The translations under genes and the position numbers were made by a program. From NCBI GenBank assembly GCA_015501585.1, contig JADNRY010000075.1, positions 124,001 to 188,000 on the forward strand: a DNA stretch of 64,000 bases. The letters are read 5' to 3'. Shown here piece by piece: positions 35,733 to 46,268 of the stretch. Source of the DNA: Rhodocollybia butyracea. Taxonomy: Eukaryota; Basidiomycota; Agaricomycetes; Agaricales; Omphalotaceae. The notes below the pieces were generated by a model. It was not told the origin of the DNA. It saw only the letters and a program-made list of their open reading frames with translations, and did no database searches. Numbering within the stretch: the first letter of the stretch is position 1; each line of letters opens with the position of its first letter.

Positions 35733-37967
35733 ATGGCTCCTGCCTCCTCTTTGTTTTTGACTCTGTACGGAATTGCAGCTTTTGCTGTGGCCCTGCTATA
35801 CTTCCGTCCTCGCCGTCAGTCTTTTGTAGAGTCCTTCCCTCCAGGTCCCAAATCCCCAACCATGCCCACTCTTGATTCCTGGGTCCAATATCAGCAGTGG
35901 GGAAGAGAACATGGTTAACTATCTACAATTACTTACGCCAATACACAGAATACTAACGTCCAGAATGATATTATTACAGGAGATCTCGTCTACATTCGGA
36001 AACATAACACGCTCATTATCAACCATGCTCATGTTGCTATTGATCTCCTAGAAAAGCATGCTCGTATTTACTCAGATCGAGCAATGACCGAAATGATGAA
36101 GCTGTGAGCGTGGATTCTGCTTTCCAAGTCACAGCTGAATTTTTCTCTTTGCAAGGTGTGGGTTCAATAACATACTTTCCCTAGAGGTGAACGTCCTGAC
36201 TTGCCTACCAAAAGGCTCACTTCAAGTCATACACTGAATGCCCTTTGCTTCACACTAATCCTGATTTGTATCATATAGCAATATTCAGATAAATGGAGGG
36301 GAAACAGGAAACTTTTCCAACAAAATTTTCGTCAATCTGCAAGCCGTCGTTTCTATCCAGCCCAGTATAGGAAAATCAGCCAATATTTGCGTGATTTGAC
36401 AGTTGCCCCAGAAGAATTTATGCAGCACACCATGTCGTATGTCTAAGTGATTTTTTTGCAGCAGGGCTAGCTGAATTCTGGTTTTTCTTGTAAGACTGTC
36501 TCAAAGTCTCATATATTCTTCATTGTATGGCCTAGACATTGGTTTTGATGATCCCCTTTCCAAGAAGGCCATAGAAGCTGTTGCTTTAATTGGACGAGCA
36601 ATATTGGAGCCCTTCCCTGCCATCGAACTATTTCCATGGCTGCGTTTCATGCCTTCTTGGTTTCCTGGATGTGGGTTTCAACAGATAGCAAACAAATGTG
36701 CCCAGTATTGTCGAGAAGTGGATAACATACCATTTGACAAAGCCATAAGTAACTTGGCAAGTATATTTTCTTCATATTTTCTTACTGTTCTGCTATTCTA
36801 ACCCTTCATAATCCAGAAAACAGGCGCTGGGACTTCCCTTATTGCTGAGCTAGCTCTTGAAAATGAGGGAAAGCCCGTGGAGATTAAGAAGATCAAGGCA
36901 ATGGGTACTGTTAGCTTTTTGGGTAAGCCTTTATTTTTTGCAATCCTAAACCCGGCATAATTAACTTTTCCCATTAGCTGCGTCAGATACGGTACGTAAC
37001 CTCTACTTGAACTGACATTCCAAGACATTCCATAAAACTTGTTAATATCCGGCGCTTGATAGACAATGGCTTCCATCAGCTCTTTTCTCCTCGCTATGAT
37101 CCAAAATCCTGATGTTCAGTCCAAAGCGCAAGCTGAAATTGACCATGTTATTGGGAGAGATCGATTGCCTACCTTGGAGGACCGACGTTCTCTTCCTTAT
37201 GTTGAATCTGTTTATCGCGAAGTAATGCGAATGCACCCACCTCTTCCCTTGGTATGAGTTCACACTCCTAGAGTAGTAGATATTTCTTGACGTTTTGTAT
37301 AGGGCACTTTCACGTTTCAATTGAAGATGACTTTTACAGAGGTTACCATATTCCTAAAGGTTGTAAAAACTTCTGGCCCTCTGTTTGGTGTTGGTATTAA
37401 TATGCTTTCATTTAGGATGTACGGTTGTCCCCAATATCTGGTGAGATCAAGTCCTCTTTACAGAAAGCCCCTGAACTAAAAGCCATCTTTAGGGCTATGG
37501 GTCGAGACCCCAATGTATACTCAGAGCCCGATAAATTTATGCCCGAACGTTTTCTGGACTCTCCAAACGGGCCATTCACGAGCATTAACGACATTCACGC
37601 ATTTGGATTTGGGCGAAGGTTCATCAATTTTTGTCTCAATATTTTCCTCCATAGCTGTGTTTTCCTTTCCAGAGTCTGTGTAGGCCGTTATATGGCTGAC
37701 AACACCGTCTGGCTCGCGATTGCATCTGTCCTGGCCACACTGGATCTACACAATGCTAAGGACAATGAAGGTAATGAAATTGACATCCCGGGGGAGTATA
37801 CTGAGATCTTCTTCCGGTATGTGTTCTCTGAATCAGTGCATGTTTCTATGCTGACATCAATCAATACCCCAATTTATTCCAGCCACCCCAAGCCATACCA
37901 ATCTTCCATCACCCCTCGTGACCTGCAAGCACGGGATTTGATTTTGGCGACAGGCATGGTAGATTGA
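35733..37967 (+). pseudogene. cytochrome P450, copy 2 (one-base deletion)
   Basis: Exons: 35733-35913, 35980-36103, 36156-36186, 36279-36436, 36495-36756, 36817-36922, 36978-36991, 37063-37251, about 37304-37360, then as in copy 1 to the stop at 37967. The protein closely follows copy 1, with a canonical I-helix (AASDTT split by the 14-nt exon at 36978), ExxR (ESVYREVMRMHP) and haem loop FGFGRRVCVGR. The acceptor lost in copy 1 is intact here (CATCTTTAG|GG). But the exon 8 end reads CTTCCCTTGG where copy 1 has CTTCCCCTTGG, leaving the splice one base short, so everything after it is out of frame. It is therefore either inactivated or mis-sequenced at one base. The GC-AG intron at 36757-36816 is shared with copy 1. 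Confidence 0.85.
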
Positions 37968-38039
37968 GAGTTGAACACTGCGCCAGCGTCAAATAATACC
38001 GGGCGAAATTTTTTCCGAAATTATTGCTGTAATTACTTA

Positions 38040-38988
38040 CCTTTTTCGGTAAAAATTTCGGTCGAAAAACATTTTCTTTTTCGTGCGAAAAATGAATTGA
38101 AAAACAAACAAAATTTCGCCTGTAAATCTTTGATAATTTCGGCTGAAAAATGTATTGTAATTGATTATCTTTTTCGATCCGAATTTCGCTGGTAATCTCT
38201 TATCTATTTCGTCCGAAAAAGATAATGAAATTGCTTATCTATTTCGCTCGTGATTAATTAAAAATTTCGCTTGAAATTTTTACAAGGTAATAACTGGACA
38301 ATGATTGGACAGGAACTGGCCAAGAACTGGCCAAGAACTGGCCAAGAACTGGCCAAGAACTGGGTAGTTCGGTCATGTGACGTGTATCCGCTAAACTTCA
38401 TCTGTCTTTGAACGCGACATATGAACTCATACGGGATACTATATAGCTGCAGCTCTGCCTAGAAGAGGACTTGGAGAAACTGAGAGAAGCGCTGAAGATC
38501 ATATATACATCTCTAGCGGATTTCTGTGCATGACTGCGAGTTTTGATTCATAACTATAATAAAACAGCATTTCAATATTCAATGGTTACTAGAACTCGGC
38601 ACAAGACAGATTGAAGGAATTCTATCCCGTATGAGCCCGTATATCGCGTTCAAAAGACAAGTGATTTGTCACATGACCGAACTACCCAGTTCTTGGCCAG
38701 TTCTTGGCCAGTTCCTGTCCAATCATTGTCCAGTTATTACCTTGTAAAAATTTCGAGCGAAATTTTTAATTAATCACGAGCGAAATAGATAAGCAATTTC
38801 ATTATCTTTTTCGGACGAAATAGATAAGAGATTACCGGCGAAATTCGGATCGAAAAAGATAATCAATTACAGTACATTTTTCAGCCGAAATTATCAAAGA
38901 TTTACAGGCAAAATTTTTGTTTGTTTTTCAATTCATTTTTCGCACGAAAAAGAAAATGTTTTTCGACCGAAATTTTTACCGAAAAAGG
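38040..38988. mobile_element. MITE nested in the outer element, about 320-bp inverted repeats, TA target
   Basis: Starts CCTTTTTCGGTAAAAATTTCGG at 38040 and ends with the complement at 38988. The arms (38040-38370 and about 38680-38988) are near-perfect inverted repeats. It is flanked by TA on both sides (38038-38039, 38989-38990), as for Tc1/mariner-type insertions. The roughly 310-bp centre has no long frame. It interrupts the left terminal repeat of the outer element, so it arrived later. Confidence 0.85.
38313..38361. repeat. 11-bp tandem repeat in the left MITE arm
   Basis: About four copies of AACTGGCCAAG; the right arm near 38690-38715 has only two, so the array changed size after insertion. 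Confidence 0.8.
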
Positions 38989-39653
38989 TAAGGGTTAGTC
39001 CTACCAATTTTTCAGGGTGAAAATTTCGGATGTCAAAATATTTCGGAAGGACGGAGCGGTCGGAACGAAGCACATGATTCTCTAGTAACGGGTGACCGTA
39101 TGTGACTAACTGTTATCTCTCCTCGTCTCTCCTCGTACTGAGGTTGTTTTCATCCTCTTTCCACTTGTTTTACCTGTTTTGAACTGTAAGCTCTGTGTAA
39201 ATGCAAGTAAGATTCCTATAGATCCATTTCTACAGCCTTCTGTGCCCTTCAGGGCTCACTCTGAGCATAGAACTATTTTGACAAAACTATACCATCAAGT
39301 TCTATCAAGTTTGTGCGCGATAGTATACAAGGCTACACTATAATGTGTAGCACGGAAGAGCGGCTGTGGAATAAGTTTATGGTCTCTTAATTTTTTGCTC
39401 TTCTGTGCCCTTTACAACGGTACTGGTACATCCAAGAACATCCCTCATCGTGTGGAACTCTCTATGTGACACAGGGTGACAAAAGGTTGATCTCATTGCG
39501 CCATCATATGATCGTAGCGCCTTGTAGCGCCGGCCAAAAATATTTTGATGCCCGAAAATTTCGCCCTGAAAAATTGGTAGGACTACCCCTAAGTAATTAC
39601 AGCAATAATTTCGGAAAAAATTTCGCCCGGTATTATTTGACGCTGGCGCAGTG

Positions 39654-40344
39654 GAAGACCTGAAGTAAATTTTTTTTTGTGTGTATTTGTACAACGATTT
39701 TGCAATGACAGTCTTCAACTGGAAAATTCTTCTGCCTTTCCTTGCAAGCATCGGCAAGTATTCGGTAATACTTACTCAGTCATGGTAAATTCACACTTAC
39801 AGCCTCAGCAGCCTCAGCTGTGGCTTTTCAATATTGCAGAGAGTCCGAGGATCTGATACAAATTCTCACAAGCATGTATCCGGGGCGATACATGTGGCTG
39901 GAGCCCCGACGATCCCTAGAATGGGACCACGTCGGTTATACTACTAACCACTACCACTACCAAATTCGTTGGAGTCATGTCTCATAACTTTGCTTATTCC
40001 GATAACTCTCATAGCTTTTACTCGACCTTCTGCTATCCTCTTTTCCGCGTGGAGTTATGATCTTGACACCCTATGTATGGACCAACATCCTCGCTTGTCC
40101 TAGCCCAATTCGCATGACTATTTCTGGCAGACGTGGCCTTGCCTTGTCACTGAGAGGTCAGTTGCCTTAATATGCTCCAACTGCTGCGAGTCTATGCCCC
40201 TGGATACGATGAACTCTCAGAACGCCCCAATGATCATGAAAGTCGAGCAATGTTGGAGGCAGAGTTGGCTGATGTCTTCCGATGGCCATACCTTTCTGTT
40301 CTTCTAGTACGAAATAGGTTCTATGATGCTCGACATCCACCCAG
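39654..40344. other. GMC relic, then left part of a segmental duplication
   Basis: 39657-39760 continues the P450 copy 2 flank and includes a GMC 3' relic (CAGTCTTCAACTGGAAAATTCTTC, as at 29662). From about 40040 the sequence matches 17800 onward. No gene. Confidence 0.6.
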
Positions 40345-41281
40345 TTAAATAAAAACACGGATTAATATCAAAAGTAATGATAAAACAAGCAATAATACCA
40401 AGAGCAATAAAACAAGCAATAAGGTGAATATATATCTATGGAGTACGTTGGGATGGTCCATCCAGATTTGGACCGTGCCATGTGGTGAATTTCTCCTCCA
40501 ATCGTTGCCCCACTGAGGGGTCCTAACGGGGTCCAGTTGATGGTCCAGATGGTTGAAATTTTTCAGAGCAAGGACATCAAATGGAAAGCTCTAAACATAA
40601 AGATTCATAGTTTTGATTAGCACTCGTGATTTCGGGGGAATCCTAGAATAGTGACCTTGAGTTCGGCCTTGAACAGGCTTCTCAGTTTCTTGGTAAGTCT
40701 ATTCGCCTGATCATCGATCTCCTTAAACCCCGACTCCGACTGTCCGTTGGCGTTGAACGCGTGCAAAAGCTTGCAGACATCGTTGATAATCCTACCGTGT
40801 CAGTCAGATGAGTTTACAGACTGCAGGAGAAAAAGCCGGTGAAGACAATTGAAGTGGCTTACCCATCAAGTTGGTGTTTTTCAACCTTGCAACATATCCG
40901 AACGACTATCTCGCCAGATTGAATATATCGTTCCCGTTCGCAGGCCATTGTTTTTAGGTAGAAACATGTACTCATAGCGGCTTCGAAAGCTAGCGACACA
41001 ATGGCGGAGGTGCTGTTCAACCGCTCGTTCTCTGGGTCCATTACCCAAGGCTTGTCAGGATCTGGGCAGAACTTGAGAGTCTACAAGGTCATCATCGAGA
41101 TGAGGCAAGTTAAAATCCAGTGGGTACTAGGGCCTACATGATTCAATCTCAAGCACTCGAGTGCTCGTTTCGCGATTGGGAAGAAATCGATAGTTTCGAG
41201 AAAGGCAACCATATCTTTGTACTTATTCTCGTCTTCGGTATTGCCTGGAATGCCTGGAGAGCTTGGGATACCATTGTGCAT
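40345..41281 (-). CDS. unrecognised 247-residue protein (copy B of the pair, extended hydrophobic tail)
   Basis: Four exons: 41281-41138, 41080-40863, 40791-40656 and 40590-40345. Exons 1 and 2 have exactly the lengths of copy A (144 and 218 nt). It starts MHNGIPSSPGIPGNTEDENK; conserved parts include FFPIAKRALECLRLN, KFCPDPDKPWVMDPENERLN and FNANGQSES. Copy A stops at DPVRQ; here the same point reads DPVRTPQWGNDWRRN and continues for about 55 residues, the last 30 or so being almost entirely Leu/Val/Ile (LLLVLLLLVLLL and similar), encoded by a CAAGCAATAA-type simple repeat at 40384-40425. That stretch would act as a C-terminal membrane anchor if translated. Function unknown. Confidence 0.68.
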
Positions 41282-42860
41282 CTTTTGCCTTTCTAGGTGG
41301 TGGTTTTACAGGTCCAACCTGAGCTTTTGCTACTACTTATAATCCAATCTTCTGGACGGAATCAAATCTCGCCGGGATTCTAGCTGTCAGAGCGCCTCTT
41401 CTCTTCGGAATGTGAACGTCGCACCAAGTGTTTTTCCGCTCTCTACATAGCATACACAGCATGCGATGGAAGGGAAGTGGCCAAAGTATCGTATAATGAA
41501 GATCACAGGTTCATGGGTATCGAGCTTTACGCACCGATTATTTCGCTTTTTGATAAAGTTCATGGATGGGGTATATTGTAATCTGAGCGCAAGTTCGTCC
41601 AATAGATTAAGGTTAGCACATTAGACTATAATCTCTTCAAAAAGCTGTGAGACGGAATAGCCTCAGGGCTTGGCATTGGCGTCGGTCCTACTGGCTAGCG
41701 TCCTGTTACCGATTGAGATAGTGCAATATGTAATAGATAGCCCAACTCAACTCTTTAAGAGAACTTTTGTTGAAAGAACTGTTGAGCTCAGGTTCCGATG
41801 CAATGGCCTCACCCTGAGTTATATCTTGAGTTACGAAAAACACTGAGTATCAGTTAGCCTAGTAGCTCCTCAAAAGGTTCTACTCAGGATAAGAGCTTCA
41901 AGATAAGAGCTTCGTGTGATAAAACTAAACTCTAATCGGGGTTTCTCAACAGAAATCACCAAACTTGAACATGTAAGCGACTGGTAAGCGAGAAGCGAGA
42001 TGTCAGTCAAAGATCTCCAAAATTTCTCTCAACAAAACTTCTCTTGATTAAGTTGTCAGTAATACTTACTTGGAAGTTAGGCCATTCTGTGCCCGCGACT
42101 CAATGAGGTACAGCCCTGAGTACTAACGGGTGGGGATGTGTGCCGCTTCTTCTAAATATCGATTACAGAAGAAGTAGAGCATAACACAGCAAAGTACAGG
42201 GAAGAGCTGGGAAGAAATAGATATTGTTACTGTTGATGAACGGTTTAGCTGTGGGCCCGGGGCGGATGTAGGTGGTTTCTTCTGCCGTCCAGTCCGATGT
42301 ACTGTCACCATATGACTTGGTGTCTTCTACGTTCAACCAGAAACCACGGTACCGGTAAGGTCCCAAAGGCTAATGGCGGACCATGCAAGCTAGCAGGGCC
42401 TCTGGAGGGCTCCCCAGGTACGAGGAGCTGGGCGACAGTAGAACCAAAATGAGAGTAATGAGAGCGTCCGACAGGCTGAGATTCGAGAGAGTCACTGCCA
42501 GCATGAGAAAAAAGGGGGATACGGTGGACAAGGTTTGGGGTACATAGTAGTGCCTTCACTCTCGACATTTATGATAGAGCGTAATACTTAATCCCGTCCG
42601 CCTAATCCCGTCCGGGGGATCAAGAGCCTGCTCAACTAACGCCTTAATCAAGAAAAGCTTGGGAGAGCGAAACTTAGGCAGGTTCCCCTGTGTGAGTTCA
42701 TTTGACCAAGTGCTTTTTCGACTTTATCAGCTGGCGGCTTATGTCTTCGTATAAGACGAGCAAATACGATGTCTACGACGATGCATTCAATACTCGTACG
42801 AGAGTATGAACTCATCCTCAGTCGTGTATATAGATAAGAGATCTACGGTACGGTTCCCTG
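41282..42860. repeat. segmental duplication, right copy (upstream part, no gene)
   Basis: Parallels 18868-20504. Possible frames on the minus strand (42163-42568) are not kept open in the other copy, so no gene is called. 42861-43314 shows nothing further. Confidence 0.6.
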
Positions 42861-43314
42861 ACGTGTTTCCGGGTGAACGACTCGAAGTAGCGAATAATCA
42901 CTTTGCGTCGACGGTTCGCTGAAGCAGCCAACTGAACACCCCAACGAATATGTTAGGCTTTAGGATAGTCATAATGGCATTACTCCCCTATTACGTCCGA
43001 TTGACAAAAGCATACTGCGGCTACAACATATGAATTTGAAGTTTATATATGTCAAGGCTCCGCTCGGTCTACCTATCCTTGTCTAGTTCTACAGTTTCTA
43101 GTTCTACAGTTTATACTTAGAATAAATGACAAACAAACTAATAAGATACGGTTAATTTAGTGCATGAATACATATAGAGAGTCCGGTAAAGAAAGTGCAC
43201 GCATGAGCGACTGCCATGCTGGTATGATGGAAAACACAGAGTATAGCTGGCCTTGTGGCTAGCACCCAACTTTGAGCTGGGAACTTGCCCCGCCTAAAAT
43301 GCAGACAACGTAGA

Positions 43315-43980
43315 TCAGTTTGGATATTGGTGAATTGTGATATTATGAGCAGAGTAGAGCCTGCAATCCCTCAGCTCGAAGTTAGATGCCGAGGCAAATG
43401 CACCATAATTAGGTGCATTGAGTGCATCTTTGTGATTGCCGTGTGATAGAGGCTTATGCTGAGAGTTGGATGATTCTAATTTCCGATCGTGCGGATTGGT
43501 TGCTGCAGCGCATTGATTGGCCAATGGATCATCCCGAAGACGTGAGTGGGCTAGCTGCGGGTCATTCCCGAGCTGTCGCCTGAGAAAATCGATCTGGGAG
43601 TTAAGTTTCGAAGCAAGTGCCTTGGGGTTCCCAGCTCGATAATCTTCGATTTCTTCAAATATGATGAACTCGCTAAAGACGAGAGCATTGAGAATTAGGT
43701 TCATAGCTCGGAGAGGAACGCAACAAACGTAATGGCTGCTTGTGAGTTAATTTTACTCATGACGAATCGAAACAACAGTTCGATAAAAAGTTGTATTTCA
43801 TCTGGAGATTTCTGAAAATGCTTCGATCACTACTGGCTTTTCGAAAATCAAGTTAATTTGTACCTTATAGATCGCGATCATGAAGAGTACTAGATCTGCG
43901 GGATGAGAGAGAGGGTCATATGGTCGGGTGGCCCTAGACTGTAGTTTTCGTATGTCAAAAAAGCTAAAAGAACCAGCCAT
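43315..43980 (-). CDS. SFF family protein, copy 4 (long form with C-terminal motif)
   Basis: Three exons: 43980-43864, 43811-43729 and 43672-43315, giving 185 residues (an in-frame ATG at 44001 would add seven). Core: GSFSFFDIRKLQSRATRPYD, SHPADLVLFMIAIYK, helix DEIQLFIELLFRFVMSKINS, then FEEIEDYRAGNPKALASKLN and IDFLRRQLG. A polar linker of about 60 residues (Asn/His/Ser-rich) ends in GAFASASNFELRDCRLYSAH and NITIHQYPN. Best-preserved long form. No known domain; no membrane segment. Function unknown. Confidence 0.78.
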
Positions 43981-44699
43981 GTTTGATGCAGTTGAAAGCA
44001 TAGGTCGTCGAAAGGATTTCTTTTATTCCTTAACATAAGGAACACGCGTGTGCACTGAGGCAAGGTGCTTGAATAGCCTACAGTAAGATATTTAGGTCCC
44101 ATCGAGGAATGGAGGCGTGATGTGCGTGGTGAGTGCAGCTCTGCAGCTGCGCAAAGCACATTTAATCAATTACATAAGCGGTATGTATAAGCGCATCAAG
44201 TGGCACGCTGCTGCTGGTGTGTTCAGCGACATCTACAGCTTTTCTTACTCTAAAGCGATACATGGTTTATTCCGATGTTCCAGGCTACAGTGACTAGAAC
44301 TCACAAGTCCTCGCCTGAGCTTCCTGTCGAGCACGGTGCACACTCCTCATCTTTCCAGTCCTGCAGGATCCGTTGAATCTATGCCTGCTTCATTATCAAC
44401 AAGTTTCAAAGTAACAGTCACTTCATACGCGCATGGCTCGTGCGCGTCCTACCAAAATGAATCAACAATGAACACCTGTTATTGACCTCGCTGCAGCGAA
44501 GAACCAAAAGTCTCCAAAAACCCGCCACAGGTTTGCCTTTTATCTATTAGATTCTAATAGCTATGTCCCGTGTAACCCCTATCCTCCAACCCTTTTCGCT
44601 CACCTAGACGATGCTGGCCAGCCTGAACGCATACCTCTTGACGAGGAAAATGGAAATATGAATTATCTCCACCTCTTGTCTTGAATTTTGCGTTCCCTA

Positions 44700-45300
44700 G
44701 CGACCTCAATCACACCATGAATCCTACTACCACATCTGGCGTCGCTCTATATCTTCGACGTATTTTCAGCTTCAATGTAGCTCCTAGCACTGTCGGATCG
44801 CAATCTATATGACTTGAGCGAGTGAATTATTGGAGGAAGACGTATGGTTGAATTTCTGTAGCCTTCTTCTGCTACGGTCTGGTACGTCTGCCTCCCGATC
44901 TCGCGCTTGAATGTTCTGCTCACTTTCTTTTCCAAGACCCTGATGATACATTTCTCGCCTGGCGGTCTGATATACCTACTATCTGAGAAACCTAGAAATG
45001 TTCCTTCGGCTCAATATCCTGGAGTGGGCTTCCGCCTATTCTTCACTTACGATAGCCATGTAATACTTAATCGCGTGAACCCTATCTCAACAGATAATAA
45101 ATCCTATTTGCAAGCTTTCCGACTCCATCCTCCGGTTCTTGTTGCGGAACCACAATGCCTTGCGGTCAGAGATGTCAGGACGGAGGAACCAGCGTATCTC
45201 CAACCATCATTCAGCTGCAATAGCTTATTGTCACGTAGTCTTATTTGACTCAAAGGCAAACCACAGATAATGCAATCGCACGTCACCTAGACTTTCTAGC
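44700..45300 (+). pseudogene. type-R relic 3
   Basis: GTCGCTCTATATCTTCGACG, GTCGGATCGCAATCTATATGACTTGAG, CTTCTTCTGCTACGGTCTGGTACGTCT and CACAATGCCTTGCGGTCAGAGATGTC line up with relics 1, 2 and 4. A frame at 44907-45248 is open but its start lies inside a former intron. Bases 43981-44699 and 45301-45840 show no gene. Confidence 0.5.
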
Positions 45301-45840
45301 ACCGTTGGCCTTCTGCTGGGTTCTCGTGTTGAATGAACATTCTCGATTATTTCTGCGACGATTACGATTTGCTTTCGCTGCTGCCATCCAATCAGTTTCA
45401 TGATTTCGGCTTATATGTCAGTGTCCCTTTTCAACGCACGACTTCTGTACTAATGCGTTTGTAGTGGGTAGTGCTGGTCATATACCGGACTACTTCGTTT
45501 GCGTACCGCAGTGGCTGGTTACCAGTGATAACGTGCGGGTGCGGTATGTGAATCGCCGCTGAGACCGTATGAATCGTTGACTTTATTCTAAGCTGTATCT
45601 CGCCAGATATCTTATAATAACGTTGTCCTATGCCAAAAACCCGAGTAAGTATAAAAAGTCCCGAAAGAAAACAGTCCATGAGGCAGTTGTATCCTCGATG
45701 ACTCTCTAGAGCTGAACTGGGGATTCCTCTGCTCGAAAGTTGGATGCTGAGGCAAGTGGACCAGTGGGCTGTTCAGGTTCAGAGTCGTGACTCGTTATAG
45801 AGTTGGAAAATTGTGACTTCCAGTTGTTGGGATTGGTTTG

Positions 45841-46268
45841 TCACCGGTTGTAGAGTTGTTGCCTGAGAAAAGCAGTATGCGACTCGAGTTTCTGAAGAAG
45901 TGCCGACGGTTTTTCTGCGCGATACTCTTCAATTGCTTCAAACATGTGAACCTCGCTGAAGACATCATTTAGAACTAGGCTCATAGCTTCGACAGTAAAA
46001 CAACAAACGCGATGGCTGTTTGTGAGTTTATTCTATCCATGACAAATTGGAACAGCAATTCGGTGAAAAGTTGCATATCGCTTGAAGATTTCTGAAAGAT
46101 GCTTTGATTAGTACTGGCTTTTTGAAAATCAAGTTGATATTGTACCTTGTAGATGGAGATCATGAAGAGTACTTGTTCTGCGGGATGGGAGAGAGGGTCG
46201 TATGGTCGGGCGGCCCTAGACTTTAGTTTTCGTATGTCGAAAAAGCTGAAGCTTGAAGAACCGGACAT
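45841..46268 (-). CDS. SFF family protein, copy 5 (short form)
   Basis: Three exons: 46268-46146, 46091-46009 and 45955-45841, giving 106 residues. Core: SSFSFFDIRKLKSRAARPYD, SHPAEQVLFMISIYK, helix SDMQLFTELLFQFVMDRINS, then FEAIEEYRAEKPSALLQKLE and AFLRQQLYNR, TGA. Beyond the stop the minus strand reads GGTCCACTTGCCTCAGCATCCAAC, the remains of the GAFASASN codons, so the tail has been lost by a stop and indels. Function unknown. Confidence 0.72.

Larger units (their letters stand above)
37976..39653. mobile_element. non-autonomous DNA transposon, CACTG ends, 3-bp GAA target duplication (outer element)
   Basis: Inverted ends CACTGCGCCAGCGTCAAATA (37976) and its complement ending at 39653, matching for about 64 bases, then for another 50 or so beyond the inner insertion (AGTCCTACCAATTTTTCAGGG at 38995 and, inverted, at 39564-39586). 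It is flanked by GAA (37973-37975 and 39654-39656). P450 copy 1 has the empty site TTGAAGAC. CACT-type termini with a 3-bp duplication suggest the CACTA/EnSpm group. No transposase-like frame inside. Confidence 0.85.

Noticed and set aside
39377..39757. 126-codon minus-strand frame in the outer transposon
   Set aside because: It is made mostly of terminal repeat sequence, with no transposase motif.
42163..42568. minus-strand frames upstream of the 247-residue gene
   Set aside because: Not open in the duplicated copy at 19770-20150, so no evidence of selection on coding.
44907..45248. 113-codon plus-strand frame as a gene
   Set aside because: It starts inside a relic intron and lines up with other broken copies of the type-R sequence.
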